Assembly: GCA_015680905.1 (NCBI GenBank)
Contig: CM027382.1
Coordinates: 21,239,501-21,303,500, forward strand
Origin: Coptis chinensis
Lineage: Eukaryota; Streptophyta; Magnoliopsida; Ranunculales; Ranunculaceae
Direction: 5' to 3'
DNA: 64,000 bases
This document shows, piece after piece, positions 46,861 to 58,859 of the stretch. Made by a program: the position numbers and the translations under genes. Numbering within the stretch: the stretch's first letter is position 1; each line of letters begins with the position of its first letter. The notes under the pieces were generated by a model. The model made no database searches and was not told the DNA's origin. It was given only the letters and a program-made list of their open reading frames with translations.

Positions 46861-48133
46861 GCTTGATTATACTAGAATTAAAACTCCTCTGATAGAAGAG
46901 GCAAGGAGTGGAAGAAGGAGTACCTGAATGCCTCCTTGCTATGCGTTTGAATAACGTCTTGTATACACGATCTCAGTATTTGTATGATGTTAGAAACATT
47001 GAATAACTTGAAGAAATGAAAATTTGGACTGACCTGTGAAAATCGGGCTGCTCCAGGAAGAGGTGCTGGGTCGCTTCACTTTTAGCCTGGGTAGTATGGT
47101 GGGTGCCCCGACCTTGCTCGAGGAACAGGCACTTAGGTGTGGGTCGCGCTCGAAATTAGCCTTGGGTGGGTGAGGGTCGCGCTCAGGTCAAACTCGAGTT
47201 CCAGGTGCTTGAGCGCGGGGGGCGCTCGAACTTTGCCTTGGTTGGGCGCGGGGCATGCTCAACCTTGGATGATGTCCAGTAATTTAGGTGCGGGTCGCGC
47301 TAAAAAATAGGCTATCTAGGGAGCGGGGTGTGCTCAAAAAATTTGAAATTGTACAGTAGTTTGCTAAGACGTTTATCAAGTAGCCAGTAAAATTTCAGAT
47401 CAATCGGAGCTATGAAAGTCCTTCTACTACCCTTCAAAGTTTATGAAACAGTTTTCGGACACAATACAAACAACTGAAAGGTTAACCAATCAAAATAGAG
47501 AAAAAATCTCCAAAATTTTACTGGAGACGTCTGACAGATCATGGCTATTTTTGTAAAAAATATAAAGCAATTGGAGTTCTACAAACTCTCCTTACCGGTT
47601 GTTGTTCCAGAAACTAAGTGTTTGCAAAACTGTAGAAACACATTGGAAACACTCCACTAGTTTGGTGGTCAAAACAAATAAAAAACTCGTCCAATTTTTA
47701 CTGAAAACTCCTGACTTAGGATAGATACTTCTATAAAAAGTTTAGAATTTTTGGAACTTCCTAAGTAACCTTACTCATTTGTTTTTCAAGAACTTATGGT
47801 TTGAAAACTGAAATCCAGCACTGTAAAGATCGTATTAGTTCACTAAGTAAAACAACTAGGAAAAATTTGACAAAATTACAGTAAATCAATAACACCTTAA
47901 AGATTACGTCTGTAAATTTTCAGAATTTTTTGAAATTTACAAATACCTTTACTGCAGTGTTTTCCTCTGTGAATCCGTAGCCCCTATGCCTAAAACAATG
48001 AACAGTTCCAAAAATTCAAGAAATAAGAATGAAAAATTAAAAGGGTGGGTGGGTAGAGAATGGGGGATTGCCCCTTGAATTTAAGCAATTGAATTCTTGT
48101 CTTGAACGAGATTAAGATGGCAGCGACGCTATT
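46861..48133 (-). promoter_or_regulatory. 5' leader of B: PBS and GC-rich hairpin repeats
   Basis: The PBS (minus strand AATAGCGTCGCTGCC, about 48119-48133) has a changed second base of the TGG anchor. GC-rich repeats at 47045-47340 include the perfect stem-loop GAGCGC-GGGGG-GCGCTC at 47211-47227 and several GGTCGCGCTC copies. The stretch 47345-48060 has nothing recognisable. Confidence 0.65.
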
Positions 48134-49332
48134 TGATAACCCATAAAAACTCAACTAGATTACTTTAACTTCATTCTTACGGTATCAATTATTTTATTTC
48201 CTACTCTCACATATATATTCATGCAATATATAAAGTACGGAATCGTTCCACTCTTAAACTAGCAAGACTAAATACGAATTCAACTAATCAAACATAAGGA
48301 ACAATGGTGAGAGTAATGAGAGGTGAAATTTCTATTCTAAATAACAACTATTCTAACAAACAATAATCCTCACACGGCTTTCTTAACCTCCTCTAATGGA
48401 GGTTTTAGCCTAATATCATTATACTATCATTCCCAACACAAGAAAAATAATAACAAGTCATAATTTAATAACTAATTTAAACTTTATAAATCTAATTTTA
48501 ACAATAGTCTAAGAATCAAAATGAAGACAACCTAATTTATGAATTTAAAACAACTAAAACAAAATAAGAATTTAATCAATAACTAAATTGAAATGAAAAC
48601 TAATACTTTATTATAAAACTAATAGTGATTCTAAATAATAATCTACTTTGTTCTAACACTAATTAATTGAAGGTAAAAACTAGATCTAAAATAAGCTATT
48701 AGAACTAATTAATGGAGTCTAACCTAATTTTCTAATCTAGATCTCAGTTATATTAAGAGTTAAGTTTTCTCCATACAAATGGAGGAGACCAGATCCACTT
48801 TTTCGTGCATGGGCAGAGGAGCCATGTTTTGGGCTGGAAAATCGAGCCCAAAACCCAATTTCTTCAGTCCACAGAGGCTTTTTTAGCTAGATTTGACTTC
48901 TATAGACTTTTCATTCACTTTTGCTCCTCTAATTGGGTCAAGATTTGGACAATTGGAAAGTTCTTTCCGATCCAGTCGTTTTGACATAAGGTACGCCCAA
49001 TTTCGAGGTCTGAGTCCAAAGATACGGTCTTCGGAAGTTCTGCTGACTTTTGTGTGCCATTTCTGCCCGCGTTGATTTTGACTTTTCAGATTTTGACCGC
49101 GCTTTACAAAGGCTTTTTCTCCTTGAATCTTGGCATTTTATCATAGAACTTCTTAGCAACCAACCCTTGCTCCTTTATCTCGCAAAAGGGACGCATTTCT
49201 GCACATATTTGACTCCAATGCCTGAAATACACAAAAACACGATAACAGTACTAACTCTTACTTATTAATCACATAATTGGTCTAAAGCAATATTGTTAAA
49301 TGGGCTAAAACTACAGTTTTGGGATCTTATCA
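48134..49332 (-). repeat. 5' LTR of element B
   Basis: 1199 bp, paired with 40765-41959; followed on the minus strand by the PBS. Confidence 0.93.
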
Positions 49333-49337
49333 CTTAC
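49333..49337. repeat. Target-site duplication of B, right copy (CTTAC)
   Basis: Same as 40760-40764. Confidence 0.9.
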
Positions 49338-49452
49338 CTGCTCACGTTAGCAACAACTCAGGAAGACGTGGTTCACCTCCCTCCTTCCGTAATTACTAGT
49401 CCTCATGTCATAATCCGTTCCTTATGAGCCTAGAATTAAAATTTGTGTTTGC

Positions 49453-50426
49453 ATGAGACTACGGTCTGGTACTAATAAGGAATTAGAACATACATATCGT
49501 CGTTCCAAATACGATAAACAACTGCATAAGTTATCCCCTAGACATAGTTCTTCCTCCGTAAACCAACCTCGTCAAGTATCTCAGTTGCCATTACCTCCAA
49601 TAGTTATGGCCTAGGAAAATCCCACAGTAGAGAAACCCTTTTCGGACTTCTATACTGCCTTACAGGAAGGACTTGCTTCTTGCATTAAACTCGATGAGAT
49701 TGCAGGTGATTTTCGCATTCCGCCAAATATTTTCAGATTGTTACCTGTTTAGCATGGTCTAGACCATGAAAAACCGTACAATCACCTTCATCGGATTCAG
49801 CAAGTGGCCACCACTTTCCACCATCCAACCACTACAAACGAACAAGTCTTTCTTAGGTTGTTTCGCTTCACCTTACCTGATAAAGATTCACTTTGGCTCA
49901 CGGGTGAAGCGCCGTAATCCCTTGACACATGGGCCAAGCTCGTACAAGCATTCATGATAAAGTTCTATACTCAAAAGAAAACTACATAGATGCTTCAAAA
50001 GATTCAATTTTTTGCCAACATCCCAATGAATCCTTTACGGAAGCATGGAACAGATTTACTGATCTGCTTCTCGAATGTCCCCATCATCAACTCGACACCG
50101 CTGTCTTAGTCCGGTCATTCTTTAATGGTCTCTCTGACCATCAAAAGGAAACATTAGATATCATGAACGGTGGCTGTTTCATGGACAAAGGCACTATTGA
50201 AGCATACACTTTTCTCGAGAAATAGGCTTCACAAAATACCCAATGGGGTAACATTGATTCTTCTAGATCTTCTAAAGACACTCATACCAAAGTTACGTCT
50301 ATGTTCGAGGTTAAACTCGATCCAAAATTAAAAACTCTAATCGAGTCCCTAACAAAAAAGGTCGATGCTCTTTCTATTCAAGTGAATGATAAAAAACCCA
50401 AACAAGTCATGGCTATCAATGCATCC
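49453..50426 (+). pseudogene. gag of element C, truncated by D
   Basis: ATG at 49453 begins MRLRSGTNKE, parallel to gag of D and E. Further on: PFSDFYTALQEGLASCIKLD, PPNIFRLLPV, then frameshifts; the open stretch 49929-50225 has HPNESFTEAWNRFTDLLLEC. After a TAG, FEVKLDPKLKTLIESLTKKV is still readable, ending at the D LTR in MAINAS. Clearly diverged from D's gag, supporting a separate subfamily. Confidence 0.75.
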
Positions 50427-51932
50427 TGATAAGAGCCCAAAACTGTAGTTTTAACCCCTTAACAATAATACTTTTAGACTAATTATGTGAGTAATAAATA
50501 AGAGTTAATGCTGATTACATGCTTTTATGTATTTCAGGCAGTGAAGTCAATTATGTGCAGAAATGTGCCACTTTTGCGAGATAAAGGAGCAAGGGTTGGT
50601 TGCTAAGAAGTTTTGTGATTAAAGGCCAAGATTCAAGGAGAAAAAGCCTTTGTAAAGCCCAGTCAAAAGCTGAAGAGTCAAAGTCAACGCGGGCAGAAAC
50701 AACACACAAAAGTCAGTAGAACTTCCGAAAACCGTATCTTTAGACTGAGGCCTCGGAATTGGGCCTACCTTATGTCAAAATGTCCGGCTCGGGAAGAGTT
50801 TTCGAATGGTCCAAGACTTGACCCAATCAGAGGAGCAGAAGTGGACAAAAAGTCTGTTGAAGTCAAAGCCAGGTGGAAAGGGCTCTGTGGACTAAAGAAG
50901 TTGGGCTTTTGGTTCGATTTTCCGGCCCAAAACATAACCCCTCATCCCATGCACAAAAATGTGGATCTGGTATCCTCCATTTACACACACAAGACTTAAC
51001 TCTTAAAAAAATAAGGAGTTTAGGTAGCAAGTAACCATTAGAGCTTAGTTCTAGATCTAGATTTTAGATTCAATTAAATTAATTAACTTTTTATTATCTT
51101 GTTTTAATTTAGATTTGAATCAATTGTTATTTATTTATTAGATCAATAAAGTAGTTTGTTCTTGATAATTTAGTTTCAATTTCATTAATCATTTTACTTT
51201 AATTCTTAGATTTAGTTATTTGTCATTATTAGTTTCCATCAATTCTTGCATGAGTAGTTTCCATTTAAATTCAATTAAGTAAAGTTAGAATCTTTATACC
51301 ATGTATTGTTTAATTCCAAGTGGAAATGATAGCATAATGATTTTAGGCTAAACCTCCATTAGAGGGGGTTAAAGAAGCCTTGATGAAGCTTGATCTTTGT
51401 TAGCTTAGAAATCATCGTGATAATCTATTCAATTCTAGAAAGCAATTAGTTCACCATGAGAATGGGTTTGGTTACTTCACATGCTAGTTATTAATTGGTA
51501 GAGATTTCCATGTATAATTAGGGATTAGAATTACCATTTTGATATGTGAAAGCATTGAAATTTGGATCACGACGAATCTTTTTTAGTTGATTAAGTCGAG
51601 TTAAGATGGAATCAATCCCCCCTAATTCCTTATCATATAGTCAATTTAGAAATTTTGTAGTTTGAATTAGCGTATCTTGTTAGTATAATTTGCATCGTAG
51701 TATAAATTCCCTTCATAAAACTCTCATTAACTTTGGCTAGGACTGATGATATAAATAGAAAACGCTAATACTAAAGAACTAGGAGTGGAACAAATCTTTT
51801 ACTCCACTCTATTTCGATAGATTCGAGAGTAGAAATCTTTGATAAATTAGTCTTCGTAAACTTTTAGTTTTACTTACGTTTGAATTGTATCATTTATTCG
51901 TAGGTAAGAAGTATCAATATTTAAATTTATCA
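50427..51932 (+). repeat. First (outer) 5' LTR of element D
   Basis: About 1506 bp, starts TGATAAGAGCCCAAAACTG and ends AAATTTATCA, followed by AATGGCGCCGTTGCCGG. Confidence 0.88.
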
Positions 51933-51948
51933 AATGGCGCCGTTGCCG
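51933..51948 (+). promoter_or_regulatory. PBS remnant between the two LTRs of D
   Basis: AATGGCGCCGTTGCCG: TGGCGCCGTTGCCG fits the 3' end of tRNA-Asp, the usual Athila primer. Only this short piece lies between the two LTR copies. Confidence 0.8.
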
Positions 51949-53439
51949 GTGTAGTTTTGGGCTCTTACCAATAATACTTTTAGACCAATTATGCGAGTAA
52001 TAAATAAGAGTTAATGCTGATTAGATGCTTTTATGTATTTCAGGCAATGAAGTCAATTATGTGCAGAAATGTGCCACTTTGGCGAGATAAAGGAGCAAGA
52101 GTTGGTTGCTAAGAAGTTTTGTGATTAAAAGCCAAGATTCAAGGAGAAAAAGCCTTTGTAAAGCCCGGTCAAAAGCTAAAGAGTCAAAGTCAACGCGGGC
52201 AGAAACAACACACAAAAGTCAGCAGAACTTCCGAAGACCGTATCTTTGGACTCATGCCTCAAAATTAGGCCCACCTTATGTCAAAACGACCGGTTCGGGA
52301 AGAGCTTTCCAATGGTTCAAGCCTTGACCCAATCAAAGGAGAAAAAGTAGATAAAAAGTCTGTTGAAGTCAAAGCCAGCTGGAAAAGGCTATGTGGACTG
52401 AAGAAGTTGGGCTTTGGGCTCGATTTTCCAGCCCAAAACATGGCCCCTTAGCCCATGCACAAAAATGTGGATATGGTCTCCTCCATTTACACACACAAGA
52501 CTTAACTCTTAAAAAAATAAGGAGTTTAGGTAGCAAGTAGCCATTAGAGCTTAGTTCTAGATCTAGATTTTAGATTCAATTAAATTAATTAGCTTTTTAT
52601 TATCTTGTTTTAATTTAGATTTGAATCAATTGTTATTTATTTATTAGATCAATAAAGTAGTTTGTTCTTGATAATTTAGTTTCAATTTCATTAATCATTT
52701 TAGTTTAATTCTTAGATTTAGTTATTTGTCATTATTAGTTTCCATCAATTCTTGCATTAGTAGTTTCCATTTAAATTCAATTAAGTAAAGTTAGAATCTT
52801 TATACCATGTCTTGTTTAATTCCATGTGGAAATGATAGCATAATGATTTTAGGCTAAACCTCCATTAGAGGGGGTTGAAGAAGCCTTGATGAAGCTTTAT
52901 CTTTGTTAGCTTAGAAATCGTCGTGATAATCTATTCAATTCTAGAAAGTAATTAGTTCACCATGAGAATGAGTTTGGTTGTTTCACATGCTAGTTATTAA
53001 TTGGTAGAGATTGCCATGTATAATTAGGGATTAGAATTACCATTTTGATATGCGAAAGCATTGAAATTTGGATCACGACGAATCTTTGTTAGTTGATTAA
53101 GTCGAGTTAAGGTGGAATCTATCCCCCTTAATTCCTTATCATATAGTCAATTTAGAAATTCTGTAGTTTGAATTAGCGTATCTTGTTAGTATAATTTGCA
53201 TCGTAGTATAAATTCCCTTCATAAAACTCTCATTAACTTTGGCTAGGATAGATAATATATAGAAAACTTTGAATACTAAAGAACTAGGACTGGAACGAAT
53301 CTTTTACTCCACTCTATTTCGATAGATTCGAGAGTATAATAATATTTGATAAATTAGTCTTCGTAAACTTTTAGTTCTACTTACGTTTGAGTTTCATCAT
53401 TCTATTCGTCAGTAGAATTATCAATTTTTACGTTTATCA
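51949..53439 (+). repeat. Second (inner) 5' LTR of element D
   Basis: Matches 50427-51932 throughout, but the first ~17 bases of the LTR are missing and the next ten are altered (TTTTGGGCTCTTAC in place of TTTTAACCCCTTAA). Ends CGTTTATCA. Confidence 0.85.
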
Positions 53440-53998
53440 AATGGTGCCGCTGCCATCTTAGTTCTCTTTAGTATTATTTTCTTTAGAATTGTTAGTCTTC
53501 CAAAGTCCCAAAACCCACCCACCCTTGTTTGATTCTAACTGTGGTTGTCCGTTTCAGCATAGAAATTTTCCTCACAGAATTACACGGAGCGTGACCCGTG
53601 CCCTAGGCAGCCTAAATTGGAGCGCCACCCGCGCCCAAACGTTTGGAACTCCAGTTTTTCCCTGAGTGCGACCCGCGCCCTACCAAGGCTAAGCTCGAGC
53701 GCCCCCCGCACCCAAACGCCTAGAACTCCAGCTTGACCTGAGTACGACCCGCGCCCTCTGCTGAAACTGCCCGATTTCCACAGGTTTGTTTCAAACTTCC
53801 ATTTCTTCAAAGTTTTCAGTGTTCTAACTTGTTATATACACTCAGCATGTATACAAGACGCTATTCATAAGCGAAGCAAGGAGGCATTCAGGTACTTCTT
53901 TCTTCAAACACCTCGCATCTCCTGTTAGAGCTTCATACTAGCATATCAGGATTGTTTGGAGTGTTGTCGTGTTTAGTTAAGATTGGTCTTAGCCTTGC
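53440..53998 (+). promoter_or_regulatory. PBS, GC-rich repeats and leader of D
   Basis: The PBS reads AATGGTGCCGCTGCC, two changes from the outer copy. At 53585-53765 about five copies of GAGYGCGACCCGCGCCC-like repeats alternate with AACTCCAG spacers. Then GATTTCCACAGGTTTG, common to D and E, and the gag ATG at 53999. Confidence 0.7.
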
Positions 53999-55680
53999 AT
54001 GAGATTAAGGTCAGGCCAAAGAAAAATGCCTAACGTAATCAACCGGCAACGTCAACAAACATGCCTTTCTAGTATACCACTCACTACACCTCTAGCTAAT
54101 ATACCACACATACCATATGAAATAATGGCTGAAGAAAGAGAGTCTCCTCTCTCTGACTTTTATAAAGCCTTGAACGATAGCCCTAAATCTTGCATCGTTC
54201 TATCAGACCCAGTGGGGGATTTCCTAATCCCCCCAAATATATTTAATTTGTTACCCATTTTTCATGGGTTAGACCATGAAAAGCCTTATCAGCACATGCG
54301 TAGGATTGACCAAGTCCTTACTACATTCCACCAAATTAAACTGAGGGTATTTCCTTTCACTTTAGCCGATAATGCGGTGTCTTGGTTAACTGCCCAAGCG
54401 CCTAATTCTGTGGACTCGTGGGCTAAACTTGTTCAACTATTTATGGAACATTTTAACCCACCACTGAAGACTGATGAAATGCTTTCCAAGATTCATTTCT
54501 TTTGACAGAATCCTCATGAATCATTTTCAGAGGCTTGGAATCGTTTCACCGATCTTCTTATAGAGTGTCCACACCATAACCTCGCGAAAGACACGTTAGT
54601 TCGTGCTTTTTTCAAAGGACTTCTACACCACCATAAAGAAGTCCTTGACATAATGAATGGGGGTAGTTTCCTAAGTAAAAGGGAGTCCCAGAGGCTTATA
54701 AATTTTTAGAAGATCAAACTAAAGCTGTAACAATAATAGGGGGTAATGATGATATCTCCCGTTCCGTTAGTTCTTCTACAACAGTTAAAGCTGCTGGTAT
54801 GTTTGAGATGAAACCCGATCCTGAACTTAAAAATTTAATCAAATCTCTCACTATAAAGGTAGAGGCTATTTCTGTTCAACAAAAGCATATTCTCGTCATA
54901 AATGTCAACACCAATCCATGTAATTTCTGTTTGAGTCCAAATCATCCCGATTCCTATTATCCTCTCGCTTATGAACAACAAACATTACAACAAGATAACG
55001 TTTGCTCAATTAATAGTTATCCTATTCCTAACGCCCCTTGGAGACAACACCCTAACTTCAGTTGGAGAAATAATAAACAAGTAACACCTCTTGGGTTTAA
55101 TAATCAAAATGTTAGGCAAGCAAACAATTATAATCAAGCTCCACCACGACAAGGACAAGGTTAAGGAAATTATAATAATTATAACAATAATAATTATAAT
55201 TCTAATAGAGGTATCGTTCCGGTTAATAATAATAACTATCACAACCCACCCATTAATAATCAACGTAACATAGTTCCTGTCACACAACCAGTAACAAATC
55301 CTACTCCACAATAGGATCATTTCGATACCTTTATGCAATCTCAATAACAGATTTTACAAGCCATCCAACTTTCTTTATAGCAGTTAGCTCAAGAGAACGT
55401 ACAACCCAAAGGTGTGTTTCCAGGTCAAGCAATAACTAATCCTTAAACAACAAACACAGCCTTTGAGGTGAACGATAATACTAGTACGGAAAATGCAAAC
55501 GTAGGTGAGCTAAATGCCATCACCACTCTCCATTCTGGGAGAGTGGTTGATAACAACGTAACTATGCCTATAGTTACCCCACAAGTAGTCCCTACACCGG
55601 AGATTGAACTAGATACCGAAATAGAAACTGATGAGCCTACCCCTGTAGAGGTACCAGTTAAACCACAACCTAAGAAATAG
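53999..55680 (+). pseudogene. gag of element D
   Basis: ATG 53999, MRLRSGQRKMPN. The 168-residue open part carries PLSDFYKALNDSPKSCIVL and PPNIFNLLPIFHGLDHEKPY. TGA at 54503-54505 replaces the CGA-type codon of relatives, then QNPHESFSEAWNRFTDLL continues in frame. A frameshift lies near 54680. The zinc knuckle at about 54915-54960 reads CNFCLSPNHPDSYY: the fourth ligand (Cys in B) is Tyr. An Asn/Tyr-rich run (55165-55250) follows, then the open segment 55468-55680 (TTLHSGRVVDN). Confidence 0.8.
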
Positions 55681-56640
55681 AAAGCAAAGGTTAAACACCC
55701 AGTTGATCCATACGCTAAATATAGAGAGAAACCACCGTTTCCCCAGAAATTAGCTATGTTAAATAGGGATACAAACTTCAATGAGATTAGGGAAGTTTTC
55801 AAAAATCTAACGATAAACCTACCCTTTCTCGAAGCAATTAAAAAATTACCTCACCACGCTAAGTTTCTGAAAGAGTTGTGCACTACTAGGCGTATGACTA
55901 ATATTCCTAAAGACGCTTTTCTAACTGAACAATTTCCAACTTTCTCAGAACATAATGGAATCGTTAAGTACAAAGACCCTGGTCGTCCTACTGTACAATG
56001 TACCTTAGAAGATTCCCACATGACGACCACTTTACTAGACCTGGGGGCGAGTGTTAACTTATTCCCATATTATCTATACAAACAAATAGGTCTACAAGAG
56101 ATGCAACCTACTAAAATGACGTTGCAATTAGCGGATCGATCTATTTAGTACCCTAAGGGTGTGGTTGAAAATGTGCTTGTTAAGGTCCATGATTTATACT
56201 ATCCTGCTGATTTTGTTTATCCTCAATACAAAAGTCGCTAACGACTCTGTTCCGATCATCTTAGGGTGTCCCTTCTTGGCGACTGGCAACGCCCTTATAA
56301 ATTGCTGCGATGGTTTGATGTCCTTATCTTTTGGCCATCTCTCTGTTGAGGTAAATATTTTTAAAATGATGAAACAGTTACCAGATTTGTCTATAGATGG
56401 GGAGGTGAGCATGATCGAGAGCTTAGCTCAAGATTACTTTAATAACACATTTCCAGAAAACCATATGCATAAATTCCTTTCTTTTGAAAGTTCAGATTTT
56501 GTCAATGACTCCTACTTAGAGGAAGTCAACACCATCTTCGAGTCTACACAAATCGTAGACCCTTCTGTTGGTCCATCAACAGAGTTTGAACACCTAAAAT
56601 TAGGGAACATCGTTCTACAATTGGTTGGTCCCTAGCCGAC
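55681..56640 (+). pseudogene. Aspartic protease of element D
   Basis: The pre-protease and active-site frame is open from 55756 to 56148 (130 residues), with DLGASVNLFPYYLYKQIGL around 56038-56094; DLGAS instead of DTG/DSG is usual in Athila. TAG at 56146 replaces Lys in LADRSIKYPKG. A +1 shift leads to 56159-56635: NCCDGLMSLSFGHLSVEVN and DGEVSMIESLAQDYFNNTF, then the D-specific junction toward RT. Would process Gag-Pol; inactive. Confidence 0.8.
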
Positions 56641-58830
56641 ATTAAGGGAATTGACCTTAATGTATGCACTCATCGTATCCATTTAGAGGATAACACAAAG
56701 ACTTCTCGAGAACCTCAGCATCGCTTGAACCCTGCCATGAAAGAGGTGGTCAGGGAAGAGGTCTTACGGTTACTCGATCGGGTATCATATACCCAATCTC
56801 TGATAGTGAATGGGTAAGTCCCATTCATGTAGTTCCTAAGAAATCAGGGATTACCATAGTACGTAATGCCAATGGTGAATATGTTGCCACGCATGGTCCT
56901 ATGAAATGGAGGATCTGTATTATTACAGACGTTTAAATGCCATGACATGAAATGATCATTTTTCTTTACCCTTTATAGATCAGATGCTTGAACGTCTAGC
57001 TGGTCATGCTTTTTATTATTTTTTGGATGGCTACTCTGGCTATTTCCAAATTATTATTGATATTGAGGATCAAGAAAAGACTACCTTCACATGTCCTTTT
57101 GGAACATACGCCTATAAACAAATGCCTTTTGGCCTTTGTAATGCTCTTGGTCAGTGTAGTCAAGGCGCAAGGAAGCACGCACCTAAGGCGCAAGGCGCGG
57201 AGAGGCGTTTTTTTGTGCCTCGCCTCAGCCCAGGCGTGGATACTAACATGAGGCGTGCGCTTTTCACGCTTTTAGTTGAGGAGCGAGGCGCACAAGGCGT
57301 GCGCTTTGTTAACTTTGACAATTTTTTTCTTTTTTTTTTACAATTTTTGCTATTTGTGATACATTTACAATCAATCCAATTGTTGTATTGTACAAGAAAT
57401 TTTATAAATTTAGTAAGTTTTATTTTGGAGTACACTCTAAACTTAATTTTGACTAGTTTTTGTTAAGTTGTATGGATTGAGAGAAAACACAGAAATGAAT
57501 TAAATGATGTTTTACGAGATTCCAAAATTTGAATCATGTGTTCTATTTCATAAAGAACTCATTTGGCTCAATTCGATTGGTTCATTATTTTAGTTTATTG
57601 AAGTTGAGCTAGATTGTTTTGAGAGATACGAGTTTTATTTTGCTCTTTACTTATTGCTTAAGATTTTTCTTTTAAATGACTACAATGGTTTCATGTTTAC
57701 AATCACATAATATTAATTTTAAAGTTTGGCTAAGTAATTCAGTGATAATTCATGTCACATTTAATATTTATTTTATAAGTTATTTGATATATCTATTTTT
57801 TTTTATTACTATGCGCCTCACTTCAATCGGTAGCGCGTCCACGCTTCCTTTGCACCTAAGGCCTGAGAGAGGGTATTGCGCCTTTAGGTGTGTTTTTAGC
57901 TTGACTGACTACTCTCGCCCCGATACCTTCCAGCGGTGTATGCGTCATATATTTAGTGACATGGTAGAACATTTCATAGATGATTTTTCTATCTATGGAG
58001 ACTCTTTCACTGATTGCCTGTCTAACCTGTCTAAAGTTTTGACACGATGTGAAGAGAAGAGTCTGGTTTTAAATTGGGAAAAATGTCATTTCATGGTGAA
58101 AAAAGGCATAATACTAGGTCACATTGTATCTAGTGATGACATCAAAGTAGATAAGATAGCGACTCTACCTATACCACAGACTGTCCGTGATATTAAAGCC
58201 TTTTTAGGCCATGCAAGTTTTTATAGGCGCTTTATCAAAGATTTTTCAAAAATAGCTAGGCCGTTAACTAATCTGCTTTTAAATGATGCCCTTTTTTATT
58301 TTAATTTTAACTGTAAACAGGCTTTTGAAACTTTAAAAGCCGCCTTAACTTCTGCACCTATTATACAACCTCCCGATTGGTCTAAACCTTTCGAACTCAT
58401 GTGTGATGCTAGTGATTATGCAGTTGGTGCTGTCTGGGGACAGAAACTAGATAATAAGTCCACTGTTATTTATTATGCTAGTAAAACTCTAAACGATGCT
58501 CAAAGGAATTATACAACTACTGAAAAAGAATTCTTAGCCGTCGTTTATGCTTTAGATAAGTTTCGCCCTTATTTCGTTGGTTCTAAAACTCTAGTTTATA
58601 CGGACCATGCAACCTTTAGGTACCTTCTCGCAAAGAAGAATGCTAAGTAGAGATTAATCCGATGGATTCTTCTCCTGCAAGAGTTAACATTAGAAATAAA
58701 GGACAAAAAAGGGGTCGAAAATATAGTTGTCGACCACTTATCTAGACTTACAAACGACGATGATAGTGATTCTGAGTCCATACCAGACTCTTTTCCTGAT
58801 GAGCATCTGTATGCTATTTTTTCTGCACCA
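56641..58830 (+). pseudogene. Reverse transcriptase and RNase H of element D (with insertion)
   Basis: RT N-terminal pieces at 56640-56940 need several frames (VSPIHVVPKKSGIT). The open part 56984-57147 has FYYFLDGYSGYFQI and QMPFGLCNA, then the 760-bp element (57150-57909). RT resumes with TFQRCMRHIFSDMVEHFIDD (catalytic FIDD) and continues open to 58650. RNase H follows: Asp in CDASDYAVGAV, Glu in TEKEFLAVVYALDKF, Asp in VYTDHATFRYLL; TAG at 58648-58650, then readable connector ENIVVDHLSRL. Confidence 0.87.
57150..57909. mobile_element. 760-bp TIR element with GGCGCAAGGCG repeats, inserted in RT of D
   Basis: Starts GTCAGTGTAGTCAAGGCGC and ends GCTTGACTGAC, so the outer six bases are inverted repeats (GTCAGT...ACTGAC). 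Flanks TGCTCTTG and TACTCTCG agree at 6 of 8 bases, a decayed 8-bp duplication as expected for hAT-type insertion. Both ends are rich in AAGGCGC/GCGCCTT words (57165-57310, 57808-57895); the core is AT-rich. No coding capacity. It splits the RT just after GLCNA. Confidence 0.65.
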
Positions 58831-58859
58831 TGGTATGCTGACATTGTGAATTATTTAAC

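Larger units (their letters stand above)
40765..49332 (-). mobile_element. Element B: complete non-autonomous Athila-like retrotransposon, 8.57 kb
   Basis: Two near-identical LTRs (40765-41959 and 48134-49332) and a perfect CTTAC target duplication (40760-40764 and 49333-49337). On the minus strand: leader with GC repeats, gag, protease, linker and 3' region. Not only RT, RNase H and integrase but also ORF1 and ORF2 are absent, so it is the most reduced member here. Inserted in the leader of element C. Confidence 0.92.
37702..50426 (+). mobile_element. Element C: Athila-like retrotransposon, split by B and cut by D
   Basis: 5' LTR (37702-39484), PBS, leader (39485-40764), interruption by B (40765-49332), then the rest of the leader and gag (49453-50426), where D begins. 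The rest of C is not in the window. The LTR starts TGATAAGCACCCAAAACTG, related to but distinct from the A/B/D/E family, and gag is more diverged; C is a separate subfamily and older than B and D. Confidence 0.85.
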
